From JACCYI01 sp963828075 (lineage in GTDB: Bacteria > Actinomycetota > Thermoleophilia > Solirubrobacterales > Solirubrobacteraceae), in contig CAWHDH010000017.1 in the NCBI GenBank assembly GCA_963828075.1, positions 1,268,702 through 1,332,701 on the forward strand: a stretch of 64,000 nt of DNA, in the 5' to 3' direction. A model generated the notes under the pieces. That model worked only from the letters and a program-made list of their open reading frames with translations, was not told where the DNA came from and made no database searches. Numbering within the stretch: the first letter of the stretch is position 1; each line of letters begins with the position of its first letter. This document shows, piece by piece, positions 35,480 to 43,464 of the stretch. The position numbers and the translations under genes are program-made.

Positions 35480-36240
35480 CCGGCCCGCTCGCGCTCGACG
35501 CCCTCCCCGGCGTCCCCGAGGTGCGGCCCGGCGATGACCTCGCCGAGCTGCTCGCCGCCGCCGCCGCGCGGCTGCCCGGTGGCCTCACAGACGGCGACGT
35601 CCTCGCGGTCGCCCACAAGGTCGTCTCCAAGGCCGAGGGCCGCCTCGTCGCGCTCGCCGACGTCGAACCCGGGGCGCGCGCCCGCGAGCTTGCCGCCGGC
35701 CACGAGAAGGACCCGCGGCACGTCCAGGTGGTGCTCGACGAGGCGGCGGAGGTCCTGCGCGCGGACCGCGGCCGGCTGATCTGCCGCACGCACCACGGCT
35801 TCGTCTGCGCCAACGCGGGCGTCGACGCCTCCAACGCCGGCGAGCACGAGGATCTCGTCCTGCTCCCGCTGGACCCGGACGGCTCCGCGCGCCGGCTGCG
35901 CGCCGGGCTGCGCGAGCGGCTCGGCGTCGCGCCGGCCGTGGTCGTCACGGATTCGTTCGGGCGTCCCTGGCGGACGGGCCAGTGCGAGATCGCCATCGGC
36001 TGCGCGGGCCTCGTGGTCCTCGAGGACTGGCGGGGCCTGACCGACACCCGCGGCCGCACGCTGACCGCGACCGTCATCGCGATCGCCGACGAGGCCGCGG
36101 CCGCCGCCGACCTCGTCCGCGGCAAGGACTCGGCCGAGCCGGCGGTGCGCATCCGGGGGCTCCAGCGGCACGTGTCCGCTGAGGACGGGCCCGGCGCCGC
36201 CGCGCTCATCCGCCCCGTCGCGGAGGACCTCTTCAGGTAA
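35476..36240 (+). CDS. cofE: Coenzyme F420-0:L-glutamate ligase (stand-alone CofE)
   Basis: This 254-residue enzyme adds gamma-linked glutamates to F420-0. It starts at GTG 35476 within the cofC stop. DVLAVAHKVVSKAEGR, GFVCANAGVDASNAGEHED, VVVTDSFGRPWRTGQCEIA and GLTDTRGRTLTATVIAIADE are diagnostic. Mycobacterial FbiB has an extra C-terminal nitroreductase-like domain that reduces dehydro-F420-0; it is absent here. If this organism uses phosphoenolpyruvate as precursor, the reductase must be encoded elsewhere. The 3' end overlaps the convergent GGDEF-EAL gene by eight bases. Confidence 0.93.
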   Translation: MTGPLALDALPGVPEVRPGDDLAELLAAAAARLPGGLTDGDVLAVAHKVVSKAEGRLVALADVEPGARARELAAGHEKDPRHVQVVLDEAAEVLRADRGRLICRTHHGFVCANAGVDASNAGEHEDLVLLPLDPDGSARRLRAGLRERLGVAPAVVVTDSFGRPWRTGQCEIAIGCAGLVVLEDWRGLTDTRGRTLTATVIAIADEAAAAADLVRGKDSAEPAVRIRGLQRHVSAEDGPGAAALIRPVAEDLFR

Positions 36241-38479
36241 TACGGGCGACCGCGAGCCGGCGGTGACCCTGCAGGAAGCCGGCGACGTCCGCCGCGGCCA
36301 GCGGACGGGAGATGTGGAAGCCCTGGCCGAGCGGGCAGCCGACGCTCCGCAGCGCGTCGATCTGGGCGTCGTGCTCGATGCCCTCCGCGACGGTCTCGAG
36401 GCCGAGCACCCGCGCCAGGCCGACCACGGCGGCGACGATGGCGAGGCCGTCGTCGTCGGTGTCGATGCCCGCCACCAGCGACCGGTCGATCTTGACCTGA
36501 TGGACCGGCAGGTGGCGCAGGTAGGCCAGCGACGAGTAGCCCGTCCCGAAGTCGTCGATCGAGAGCCGGACCCCGAGCGCGGCGAGCTTCCCCACGACGT
36601 CGAGCATCGGCTCGGCATCGTGCATCAGGACGGTCTCGGTCAGCTCGAGCGTCAGCGCCAGCGGCGGCAGCCCGGTCTCGCGCAGGATCCGGTCGATGTC
36701 GCCGACGAGCCGGTCGTCGCGCATCTGGATGCCGGACACGTTCACGTTGAGCGTCAGATCGGGGAAGCTCCGGCGCCACTCGACAGCGGCCCGAACGCTC
36801 TGGGACAGCGCCCAGCGTCCCAGCTCGACGATGGCGCCGGTCTCCTCGGCGAGCGGGATGAAGTCGGCGGGCGAGACCGGCCCGGAGACGGGGTGGGTCC
36901 AGCGCATCAGCGCCTCCACGCCGGTCGGCCTGCCGGTCTGCAGGTCGAGCACCGGCTGGTACTGCAGCCAGATCTCGTCGCGCTCGAGCGCCCGCTGCAG
37001 CTCGGCGCGCAGCTCGAGGCGCTCGACGAGATCGCGGTGCATGTGCGCCTCGAAGACCGCGACGTGCCCCGGACCGCGTTGCTTGGCCCGGTACATCGCG
37101 ACGTCGGCGTTGGCGAGCAGCCCGGTGGCGTCGTCCGTGCCCGCGACACCCGTCGCGATGCCGACGCTCGTGGAGATCATCACCTCGCGCTCGCCCGGCC
37201 CGACCTCGAGCGGCCACCGCAGCGCGGCGATGATCCGCTGCGCCACGTGCACCCCGTCCGAACTGCCGGCGCCGTCGCCGAGGTGGACGGCGAACTCGTC
37301 GCCACCGAGGCGCGCCGCCATGTCGCCGTCGCGCAGGCACGCGCCGATCCGGCGCGCCACGAGCGCGAGCAGCTGGTCGCCCGCCTGATGGCCGAGGCTG
37401 TCGTTGACCGCCTTGAACCCGTCGAGGTCGAGGAACAGGACGGTCGCGGGCGTGCCCGCCTCCCCGCTCAGCGCGTGGTCCAGGCGCTCGAGGAACAGCA
37501 CGCGGTTGGGCAGCCCGGTCAGCGAGTCGTGGAAGGCCTGGCGCATCGTCTCGACCGTGCGGGCATCGGTCAGCGCGAGGCTGACCTGCTGGCCGAACGC
37601 GCGCAGCAGGCGGCGCTGGTCCTTGACGTGCGATGCGTCGTCGGCCACCTGGGCGACGATCGCGCCGACGCGATCCCCGCCGACGTGCACGGGCGCCGCG
37701 AGCACGAGCGACCGCGCGTCGCCCGACGAGCCGTCGGTGCCGGTGACCACCGTGTCAGCGGCCATCGCGTCGGCTGCCGCCGCGTGGACGTCGGCCTCGC
37801 GGACGGGCCCGGTCGGCACCCCGTGGGCCGCGAGCCGGATCAGGCGGTCGGGCTCGACGGGATGGACTTGCAGCAGGGTCACGAAGGAGCCGTCGAGCAA
37901 CGACGAGGCGCCTGCGGCGATCGTCCCGAGCACCTCCGGCAGCGGGACGCGCTGCGAGATGGCGCGCTGGATCGCCAGCAGCGTCTCGAGCAGCCGCTCG
38001 CGGGTCTGGAGGGCGAGCAGCAGCTCGAGGTGACGCTGGACCTCGAGCTCGTTCTGCTCGCGCAACCCGCGCTCGGCGTCGAGGGTCCGCAGGCTGCGCA
38101 CCACGAGCCCCAGGACCCGGGCCATGCCCTGGAGCATCTGCTGCTCCTCGGGACCGAAGTCGTCGTGCTCGCGGGCGATGACCATCGTGCCGTCGACCTC
38201 GCCACCGAGGGCCACCGTCACCGCGTGGAACTCGCCGAGCCCGGGCACGTCGATGAGCTCGGAGCCTCCGGGCCGGCACGCCGCCAGGTCGAGGCCGGCG
38301 GAGGGGGCGATGCCCAGCAGCCCGTGGACCTCGCCGTGCATCACAACGGCGCCGATCTCCGCGTCGAACGCCTCGGCGGCGCGCTCGACGGCGATCGACA
38401 GCGCGCCGGATTCGCCCTCGGAGGCGCCGACCGCGGCGAGGTACTCCGTCAGCTGATGAGTCGACCAGTGCAGGTTCAT
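36233..38479 (-). CDS. GAF-GAF-GGDEF-EAL cyclic-di-GMP signalling protein
   Basis: This is a cytoplasmic protein of 748 residues with no membrane segment. Two GAF-like sensor regions (about 20-140 and 170-310) flank a helical linker, then a GGDEF domain with the intact active loop RLGGDEFAVHLG. A complete EAL domain follows: GVEALMRWTHP, LTLELTETVLM, SIDDFGTGYSSLAYL, VKIDRSLV and VAEGIEHDAQ. Both cyclase and phosphodiesterase motifs look competent, so the net activity is unclear. The start was set at ATG 38479 (MNLHWSTHQL), because the upstream in-frame ATG would overlap the FIST gene. The FIST-domain gene 25 bases upstream probably provides or modulates the signal. Confidence 0.92.
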   Translation of the reverse strand: MNLHWSTHQLTEYLAAVGASEGESGALSIAVERAAEAFDAEIGAVVMHGEVHGLLGIAPSAGLDLAACRPGGSELIDVPGLGEFHAVTVALGGEVDGTMVIAREHDDFGPEEQQMLQGMARVLGLVVRSLRTLDAERGLREQNELEVQRHLELLLALQTRERLLETLLAIQRAISQRVPLPEVLGTIAAGASSLLDGSFVTLLQVHPVEPDRLIRLAAHGVPTGPVREADVHAAAADAMAADTVVTGTDGSSGDARSLVLAAPVHVGGDRVGAIVAQVADDASHVKDQRRLLRAFGQQVSLALTDARTVETMRQAFHDSLTGLPNRVLFLERLDHALSGEAGTPATVLFLDLDGFKAVNDSLGHQAGDQLLALVARRIGACLRDGDMAARLGGDEFAVHLGDGAGSSDGVHVAQRIIAALRWPLEVGPGEREVMISTSVGIATGVAGTDDATGLLANADVAMYRAKQRGPGHVAVFEAHMHRDLVERLELRAELQRALERDEIWLQYQPVLDLQTGRPTGVEALMRWTHPVSGPVSPADFIPLAEETGAIVELGRWALSQSVRAAVEWRRSFPDLTLNVNVSGIQMRDDRLVGDIDRILRETGLPPLALTLELTETVLMHDAEPMLDVVGKLAALGVRLSIDDFGTGYSSLAYLRHLPVHQVKIDRSLVAGIDTDDDGLAIVAAVVGLARVLGLETVAEGIEHDAQIDALRSVGCPLGQGFHISRPLAAADVAGFLQGHRRLAVARIT

Positions 38480-38504
38480 CGGGGCGGTGTCCGGCGGACG
38501 CGAC

Positions 38505-39719
38505 TCACGCGAGGGCAAGGGCGACCATCGTCAGGTGGTGCAGGCCACGAGACCCGCGGGTGCGCGCGATCTCGCCGTACGTGTAGAAGCCTGCGAAGGG
38601 GGCCGCGCCGGTGCTCAGGGCGAGTTGCTCGACCTCGCGCCGCGTGCCCTCGGGGCCGAGCAGCGCCTGCCGGATCCCGCAGTCGAAGAGCAGAACCCCG
38701 AGCGGCTCGCGCCCGCCGAGCAGCGCGATCGCCTCGGTGACGGCCTCCTCGGCGCCGCGCACGAGGTCGTCGACGTCCGCCTCGAGCCGCCATGCGAGGG
38801 CGCCCGGCGGGATGTCGGCCAGGCACGCGAGCGAGCCGTCGGCGGGGTCGAAGCCGTAGATCGTGCGGATGTCCTCGCCGCTGCGTCGCGACAGGCCGAG
38901 CGGCCATGGCATCGGGAAGCGGCGGAGCCCGCGGCCGTCGTCCTCGGGTACCTCCTGGCCGATCCGGCGCAGGTAGGCGGCAAGGGCCGGCTCGCCGTCG
39001 AGCTCGTACAGGCGCCCGCCGCCGGCGCTCGTGACGATCATCGGCTCACCGGACTTGCGCCACCCGTGGCCGGTGGCGATGGCGATCGGCGCATCCGAGC
39101 CCAGCGCGACGGAGACGGCGGCGTCGGTGAGGACCTCCACCCCGGCGCCGGTCCCGAAGAACTGGCTCGTGCGCACGCGCTCGAGGTCGTCCCCGGCGCA
39201 GCCTCCGACCAACGGCGTCCCGGCACCGGCCACCGAGTACGCACCGCGGATGACCTCGTGCTGGGCTCCGACCAGGCCGTCCATGAGCAGCAGCAGCGCG
39301 TGGTGCGGGGCGTCGATCCCGTCGAGGGACGCCGCGACCTCCACGCCGGCCTCACGGCAGCGGCCGGTCACCCCGCGGCTCACCGCGGTCCGGACCTGGA
39401 AGCCCGGCCCGCCGAGCGCGATGACCGCCACGCGGTCCTCGGGCGCCCCGGCGGACACGACGTGGTGGCACGTCGAGCATCCGACGATGTCGACGCCGGC
39501 GCCCACGCGGGAGCGCACGCCGTCCAGCAGCCGGGCGAGGTCGTAGGTCACCGAGGCGAAGACGATGACCAGCGCCGGGTCGCGGCCCTGCAGCGCCGCC
39601 GCGGTGGCGGCGGCACCGGCGCGCCACGCCCCGTCGAGCGCGCTCGCGCCCACGCCGAGCCAGCGCGCGGGCGCATGGCAATTCGGCGTTCCGAGGAACG
39701 AGGCGGGGGTACTGCTCAC
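38505..39719 (-). CDS. FIST-domain sensory protein
   Basis: This 404-residue protein has consecutive FIST N and FIST C domains, cytoplasmic modules found next to or fused with signal-transduction proteins and thought to bind small ligands such as amino acids. It starts at GTG 39719. Visible parts are LVIVFASVTYDLARLLDGV, VGCSTCHHVVSAG, LLLLMDGLVGAQHEVIRGAY and VGGCAGDDLERVRTSQFF from the N-terminal half. The C-terminal half closes with LLFDCGIRQALLG and AGFYTYGEIA. It is followed by the GAF-GGDEF-EAL gene on the same strand, suggesting a ligand-to-c-di-GMP pathway. The ligand is unknown. Confidence 0.88.
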   Translation of the reverse strand: MSSTPASFLGTPNCHAPARWLGVGASALDGAWRAGAAATAAALQGRDPALVIVFASVTYDLARLLDGVRSRVGAGVDIVGCSTCHHVVSAGAPEDRVAVIALGGPGFQVRTAVSRGVTGRCREAGVEVAASLDGIDAPHHALLLLMDGLVGAQHEVIRGAYSVAGAGTPLVGGCAGDDLERVRTSQFFGTGAGVEVLTDAAVSVALGSDAPIAIATGHGWRKSGEPMIVTSAGGGRLYELDGEPALAAYLRRIGQEVPEDDGRGLRRFPMPWPLGLSRRSGEDIRTIYGFDPADGSLACLADIPPGALAWRLEADVDDLVRGAEEAVTEAIALLGGREPLGVLLFDCGIRQALLGPEGTRREVEQLALSTGAAPFAGFYTYGEIARTRGSRGLHHLTMVALALA

Positions 39720-39759
39720 ACCCCTGTGGTCGTCACCCCCCGGACAGGCTTGAGAACAA

Positions 39760-40182
39760 CTAGCTCGCGGAGCGCAACGCGACCCGAGCGTCGAAGCGCC
39801 CGCGGGCGGCCTCGACGTGGTCGCCGTGCACGAGCGACCACGTGCCGAGCGCCTTCATCGGCGTCGCCATCGTCGCCCCGAGGGGCGTCAGGGCGTACTC
39901 CACCCGGGGCGGGACCTCGGCATGCTCGCGCCGCCCGACGAGGCCGTCGCGCTCCATCGCCCGCAGCGTCTGGGTGAGGACCTTCTCGGAGATCGGATGC
40001 AGCTCGCCCAGCAGCTCGTGGTAGCGGCGCGTGCCGTGCCCCAGGGCCAAGAGCACGTCGACCGCCCACTTCGAGGACAGCAGCCCGATCGACTCGCGGA
40101 CCAGGCGGGCGCAGCGGACCCGCTCGAGGGTCTGCGGGTCCTCGGCGGAGACCGTGACGGTGGCGGCAGCGGAGCGGGCCAT
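39760..40182 (-). CDS. HxlR-family transcriptional regulator
   Basis: This 140-residue winged-helix regulator has the family pattern IGLLSSKWAVDVLLALGHG, RRYHELLGELHPISEKVLTQ, TLRAMERDGLVGRREH and PRVEYALTPLGATM. A short tail follows the DNA-binding domain. HxlR proteins usually respond to aldehydes, electrophiles or redox signals. A Cys at position 24 (VRCARLV) occupies the place of the redox-sensing N-terminal cysteine of the family. It begins two bases after the ECF sigma gene, so the two are probably one transcript, an unusual pairing. Confidence 0.9.
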   Translation of the reverse strand: MARSAAATVTVSAEDPQTLERVRCARLVRESIGLLSSKWAVDVLLALGHGTRRYHELLGELHPISEKVLTQTLRAMERDGLVGRREHAEVPPRVEYALTPLGATMATPMKALGTWSLVHGDHVEAARGRFDARVALRSAS

Positions 40183-40184
40183 GC

Positions 40185-40742
40185 TCAAGCGGCCCCGCGC
40201 ATCTGCAGCGTCAGCGCCTTCAGCGCGCGCGAGACCTTGAGCCGCGCCGCGTTCTGGCTGCAGCCGAGGCGCCCGGCGACCTCGTCGTAGGACAGCTGCT
40301 GCACCACACGGAGCTCGAGCGCCCGGCGCTGCTCGACGGGGAGCGCACCGACCGCGACGCGCAGGGCGGGCCTCAGCCGCGCCGCCTCCATGCGCTCGTC
40401 CACCTGCTCGTACTCGTCGGACTCCGCGAACGCCGCCGCCACCCCCAGCCGCTGGCGGGCGGCGGTCTCGATCCGGTGGTGCTTGTAGTACTGGCGCAGG
40501 AGGTTGCGGGCGATGCCGAAGAGCCACGGCGCGCCGGATCCCGAGGCCAGGTCGCGGAAGCGCCGGGCCCCGTGCCACGCCTGCGCGAACGTCTCGGCCG
40601 TCAGGTCGAGTGCCGCGGCATCGGATCCGGTCTCTCGCTCGAACCACGCGCGCACCCAGACGGCGTAGCGCTCGTAGAACTCACGAAAGGCCTGCGGATC
40701 CCGCCGTGCCGCGGAAAGCAGCTCGGCATCGGTTCTCGTCAC
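40185..40742 (-). CDS. ECF-type RNA polymerase sigma factor
   Basis: This 185-residue sigma-70 family protein has regions 2 and 4 only. Region 2 covers FREFYERYAVWVRAWFERE through LTAETFAQAWHGARRF (the -10-recognising helix) and PWLFGIARNLLRQYYKHHR. Region 4 has LPVEQRRALELRVVQQLSYD and EVAGRLGCSQNAARLKVSRA (helix-turn-helix). It starts at GTG 40742. No anti-sigma gene is adjacent; instead it is followed by the HxlR regulator. Its target promoters are unknown. Confidence 0.92.
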   Translation of the reverse strand: MTRTDAELLSAARRDPQAFREFYERYAVWVRAWFERETGSDAAALDLTAETFAQAWHGARRFRDLASGSGAPWLFGIARNLLRQYYKHHRIETAARQRLGVAAAFAESDEYEQVDERMEAARLRPALRVAVGALPVEQRRALELRVVQQLSYDEVAGRLGCSQNAARLKVSRALKALTLQMRGAA

Positions 40743-40794
40743 GTACCCAACTATGCACCGAGCGCCGAAACCATGTCGTCGGAATCCTCCTCGA

Positions 40795-42441
40795 TCAGGC
40801 GAGCGCGCGCTCGAACACCGCCTCGAGCCGGAGCTCCGCGTCGTCGTCGGGCAGCGTCTTCTCCAACCACAGGCGCGCGGTGCGACCGTCGAGCTCGATC
40901 GTGGCGACCTGGTTGTCGAACCAGGGTTCGTCGTGCACGAAGCGCCAGCGGACCGGCGGAGGGCTGACGCCCGCGCTGCGGGCCAGCGCCCGCCCCAGCA
41001 GCGTGCCCACTCGCGACGCCCCGAACCGGATGGCGCGACGCTCGCCGGCGTCGAGCGGGTTGCGGAACGGCGAGCAGACCGCCTGCCAGACGTTCGCGCG
41101 CACCCCGCTGCCGCGCGGGAACGCGACCTCGGCGAGGTACGCGTGGTGGACGTCGCCCGACAGCGCCACCACCGTCGCCGGCGCCTGGCCGCGGCGCCCG
41201 GCGGCGACCTCCTCGATCAGCCCGCACATCCGCTCGAAGGACGCCCGGAACGCGCCCCAGTGCTCGAGATCGACCCCCTGGCGCATCGACTCCCCGAGGC
41301 GCGCCGCGAGCGGGCCCCACGCGCCGTCGCAGACCGCCTCGTTCCAGGACTCGAGGTACTGCATCCCAGGGGCGAGCAGCAGCGGCAGCGACGTGCCGAT
41401 CAGCAGGTGGTCGTGGTCGCCCGCGAGGTGCTCCTCGATCCAGCGGAACTCGCCCTCGTCGATCATCGACCGCTCGCCGGCGCGCAGCACCCGGCCGGCG
41501 CGCGAGTCGATCATCACCAGACGTGCCGGGCCGATGTCTCGGCAGTAGCTCCAGCGCTTGCCCTGCACCTCGCGGTCGGCCTTGAAGGCGTGCTCGCGCA
41601 GCAGGCCCTCGGCGTCGCCACCCTCGCAGGCGCGCTGGTAGACGTCGTCCTCCTCGAGGTCGGACGGCGAGAGGTTCCCGATGTGCTGGTAGATCCAGTA
41701 CGAGACGAACCCGCCGACGATGCGCTCGTCCCACCACCCCGTCGCGCGCATGGTCTTCACCCACGCCTCGGACGTGTTCCAGTCGTCGTGGACGTCGTGG
41801 TCGTCGAAGATCATCGCCGAGGAGACCGTCGAGAGCAGCCAGCGGATGTACGGATCGCCCCAGGACTCGTGGTAGAGCAGCGTGTACTCCTCGAAGTCCG
41901 CGACGGTCTCATACGGCGGGATCGAGGTGTCGCGCCGCGCGCGGATCGCCTCGCGAGTGCGGGGCGAGACCTCGTCGGCATAGACCTGGTCGCCGAGCAT
42001 GACCAGCAGGTGGGGCCAGGTCTCGGGCGGGGTGTGGCGCATCCGCAGCGAGAGCGCCCGGAGCGCGTCGACCTCACGGCCGCGAGGGTCGTTGTCCTTC
42101 CTGAGCGTGTAGGGGTCCTCGTGCGGCACCGACACGCGGCAGGATCCGAACATCAGCTTGACCGGACCGTCGCCTTCGGGCGTCCGGATCACGCTCGGCG
42201 GGTAGTCGGACCGCTCCAGCGGCCAGACGCGCTCGCCGTCGAGCGTGACCTCGTACGGGGTGATGGCTCCCGGCTTCAGTCCCGAGCAGTGCACGAGCGC
42301 GTAGTGGTGCCCGCTGACCGTGAACGTCGGCTGGCGGCACCCGAGGACCTCGACCTCGCACGCGACGTCCGTCTCGACCCAGATCGTCGCGTCGGTCTCC
42401 CCCACGTAGCGCAGGAGGGGGCCGAGGAGCAGGCGGGCCAT
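40795..42441 (-). CDS. PhoD-like metallophosphatase (alkaline phosphatase D family)
   Basis: This 548-residue calcineurin-fold phosphatase of the PhoD type has an N-terminal Ig-like domain (DATIWVETDVACEVEV...YALVHCSGLKPG). Metal-binding motifs are in order: MFGSCRVSVP, LLVMLGDQVYADEV, MIFDDHDVHDDWN and ALSGDVHHAYLAEV. There is no signal peptide, so this copy probably acts in the cytoplasm, unlike classical secreted PhoD. ATG 42441 (MARLLLGP) is preferred over the ATG four codons upstream. Phosphodiester or phosphoester substrates are unknown. Confidence 0.88.
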   Translation of the reverse strand: MARLLLGPLLRYVGETDATIWVETDVACEVEVLGCRQPTFTVSGHHYALVHCSGLKPGAITPYEVTLDGERVWPLERSDYPPSVIRTPEGDGPVKLMFGSCRVSVPHEDPYTLRKDNDPRGREVDALRALSLRMRHTPPETWPHLLVMLGDQVYADEVSPRTREAIRARRDTSIPPYETVADFEEYTLLYHESWGDPYIRWLLSTVSSAMIFDDHDVHDDWNTSEAWVKTMRATGWWDERIVGGFVSYWIYQHIGNLSPSDLEEDDVYQRACEGGDAEGLLREHAFKADREVQGKRWSYCRDIGPARLVMIDSRAGRVLRAGERSMIDEGEFRWIEEHLAGDHDHLLIGTSLPLLLAPGMQYLESWNEAVCDGAWGPLAARLGESMRQGVDLEHWGAFRASFERMCGLIEEVAAGRRGQAPATVVALSGDVHHAYLAEVAFPRGSGVRANVWQAVCSPFRNPLDAGERRAIRFGASRVGTLLGRALARSAGVSPPPVRWRFVHDEPWFDNQVATIELDGRTARLWLEKTLPDDDAELRLEAVFERALA

Positions 42442-42467
42442 GGCCGCGGACACTAGCCTGCGCGGCC

Positions 42468-43451
42468 ATGTCGTGGACTCGCCTCGTCGCCCTCGCGACG
42501 CTCTGCTTGGTGGTGGGCTGCGGCGGTGAGACGGGGTCCGACCGCCCCGACGAGGACGCGACGCTGCTCCTCGACTTCACGCCGAACGCCGTGCACGCCG
42601 GGATCTATCTCGCGACCCAGCGCGGGTTCGACAGCGCCGAGGGTGTCCGCCTGACGGTCCGCAAGCCGGGTGCCTCGACCGACGCCCTCAAGCTGCTGGA
42701 GACCGGCCGCGCCGACCTGGCGATCCTCGATATCCACGACCTCGGCCTCGCCCGCGAGCGCGGCCGCGACGTGGTCGGCGTCATGGCCGTGGTCCAGCGG
42801 CCGCTGGCGGCGGTCTACGCCCAGCCGTCGATCCGCACCCCGCGCGACCTCGAGGGCCGCCGTGCCGGCGTGACCGGCCTGCCGTCCGACGACGCGGTGC
42901 TCAGCTCGGTCGTACGCGGCGCGGGCGGCGATCCGGACCGCGTTCGGCGCACGACGATCGGCTTCGCCGCGGTCAAGACGCTGCTCGCCGGGCGCGTCGA
43001 CGCGGCGACCGCGTTCTGGAACGTCGAGGGTGTCGCGCTGCGCGCGCGCCGGCCGGCCATCCGCGAGTTCCGCGTCGACGACTTCGGCGCGCCGCGCTAT
43101 CCCGAGCTCGTGCTGTGCGTGAGCCTGCAGACGCTCGAGGACTCACCGGACGTCGTCCGGGCGACGATCCGCGCGCTCCAGCGCGGCTACGGCGAGGTCC
43201 AGCGCGACCCCGAGTCGGCCGCCGGCGCGATGCTCGACGCCGAGCGCGGCCTCGACCGGGCCGATCTGCTCGCGCAGCTCGACGCCGTCGGCCCCGCGTT
43301 CTCGGCGGGCTCGCAGACCTACGGCGCGCTCGATCGCCGCCGGCTCGAGGCCTGGGCGAAGTGGGACGTCGAGTTCGGGATCCTCAAGAAGCCGCTCGAC
43401 GTGGGCCGCGCGTTCGACACGACGCTGGTGCGGCCGGTCGAAAACCCCTGA
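42468..43451 (+). CDS. Lipoprotein substrate-binding protein, NMT1/THI5 (ThiY-like) type
   Basis: This 327-residue ABC-transporter binding protein has a lipoprotein signal, MSWTRLVALATLCLVVGCGG, with lipobox Cys 18. The mature part reads LLLDFTPNAVHAGIYLATQRGF, GRADLAILDIHDL, PLAAVYAQPSIRTPRDLEGR and VDAATAFWNVEGVAL, matching the family that binds thiamine-pyrimidine precursors or related compounds. The usual partner permease and ATPase are not adjacent; the neighbours are a phosphatase and a peptidase on the other strand, so it works with a transporter encoded elsewhere. Ligand identity is an inference from the family. Confidence 0.83.
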   Translation: MSWTRLVALATLCLVVGCGGETGSDRPDEDATLLLDFTPNAVHAGIYLATQRGFDSAEGVRLTVRKPGASTDALKLLETGRADLAILDIHDLGLARERGRDVVGVMAVVQRPLAAVYAQPSIRTPRDLEGRRAGVTGLPSDDAVLSSVVRGAGGDPDRVRRTTIGFAAVKTLLAGRVDAATAFWNVEGVALRARRPAIREFRVDDFGAPRYPELVLCVSLQTLEDSPDVVRATIRALQRGYGEVQRDPESAAGAMLDAERGLDRADLLAQLDAVGPAFSAGSQTYGALDRRRLEAWAKWDVEFGILKKPLDVGRAFDTTLVRPVENP

Positions 43452-43464
43452 TCCGTGGGCGGAC

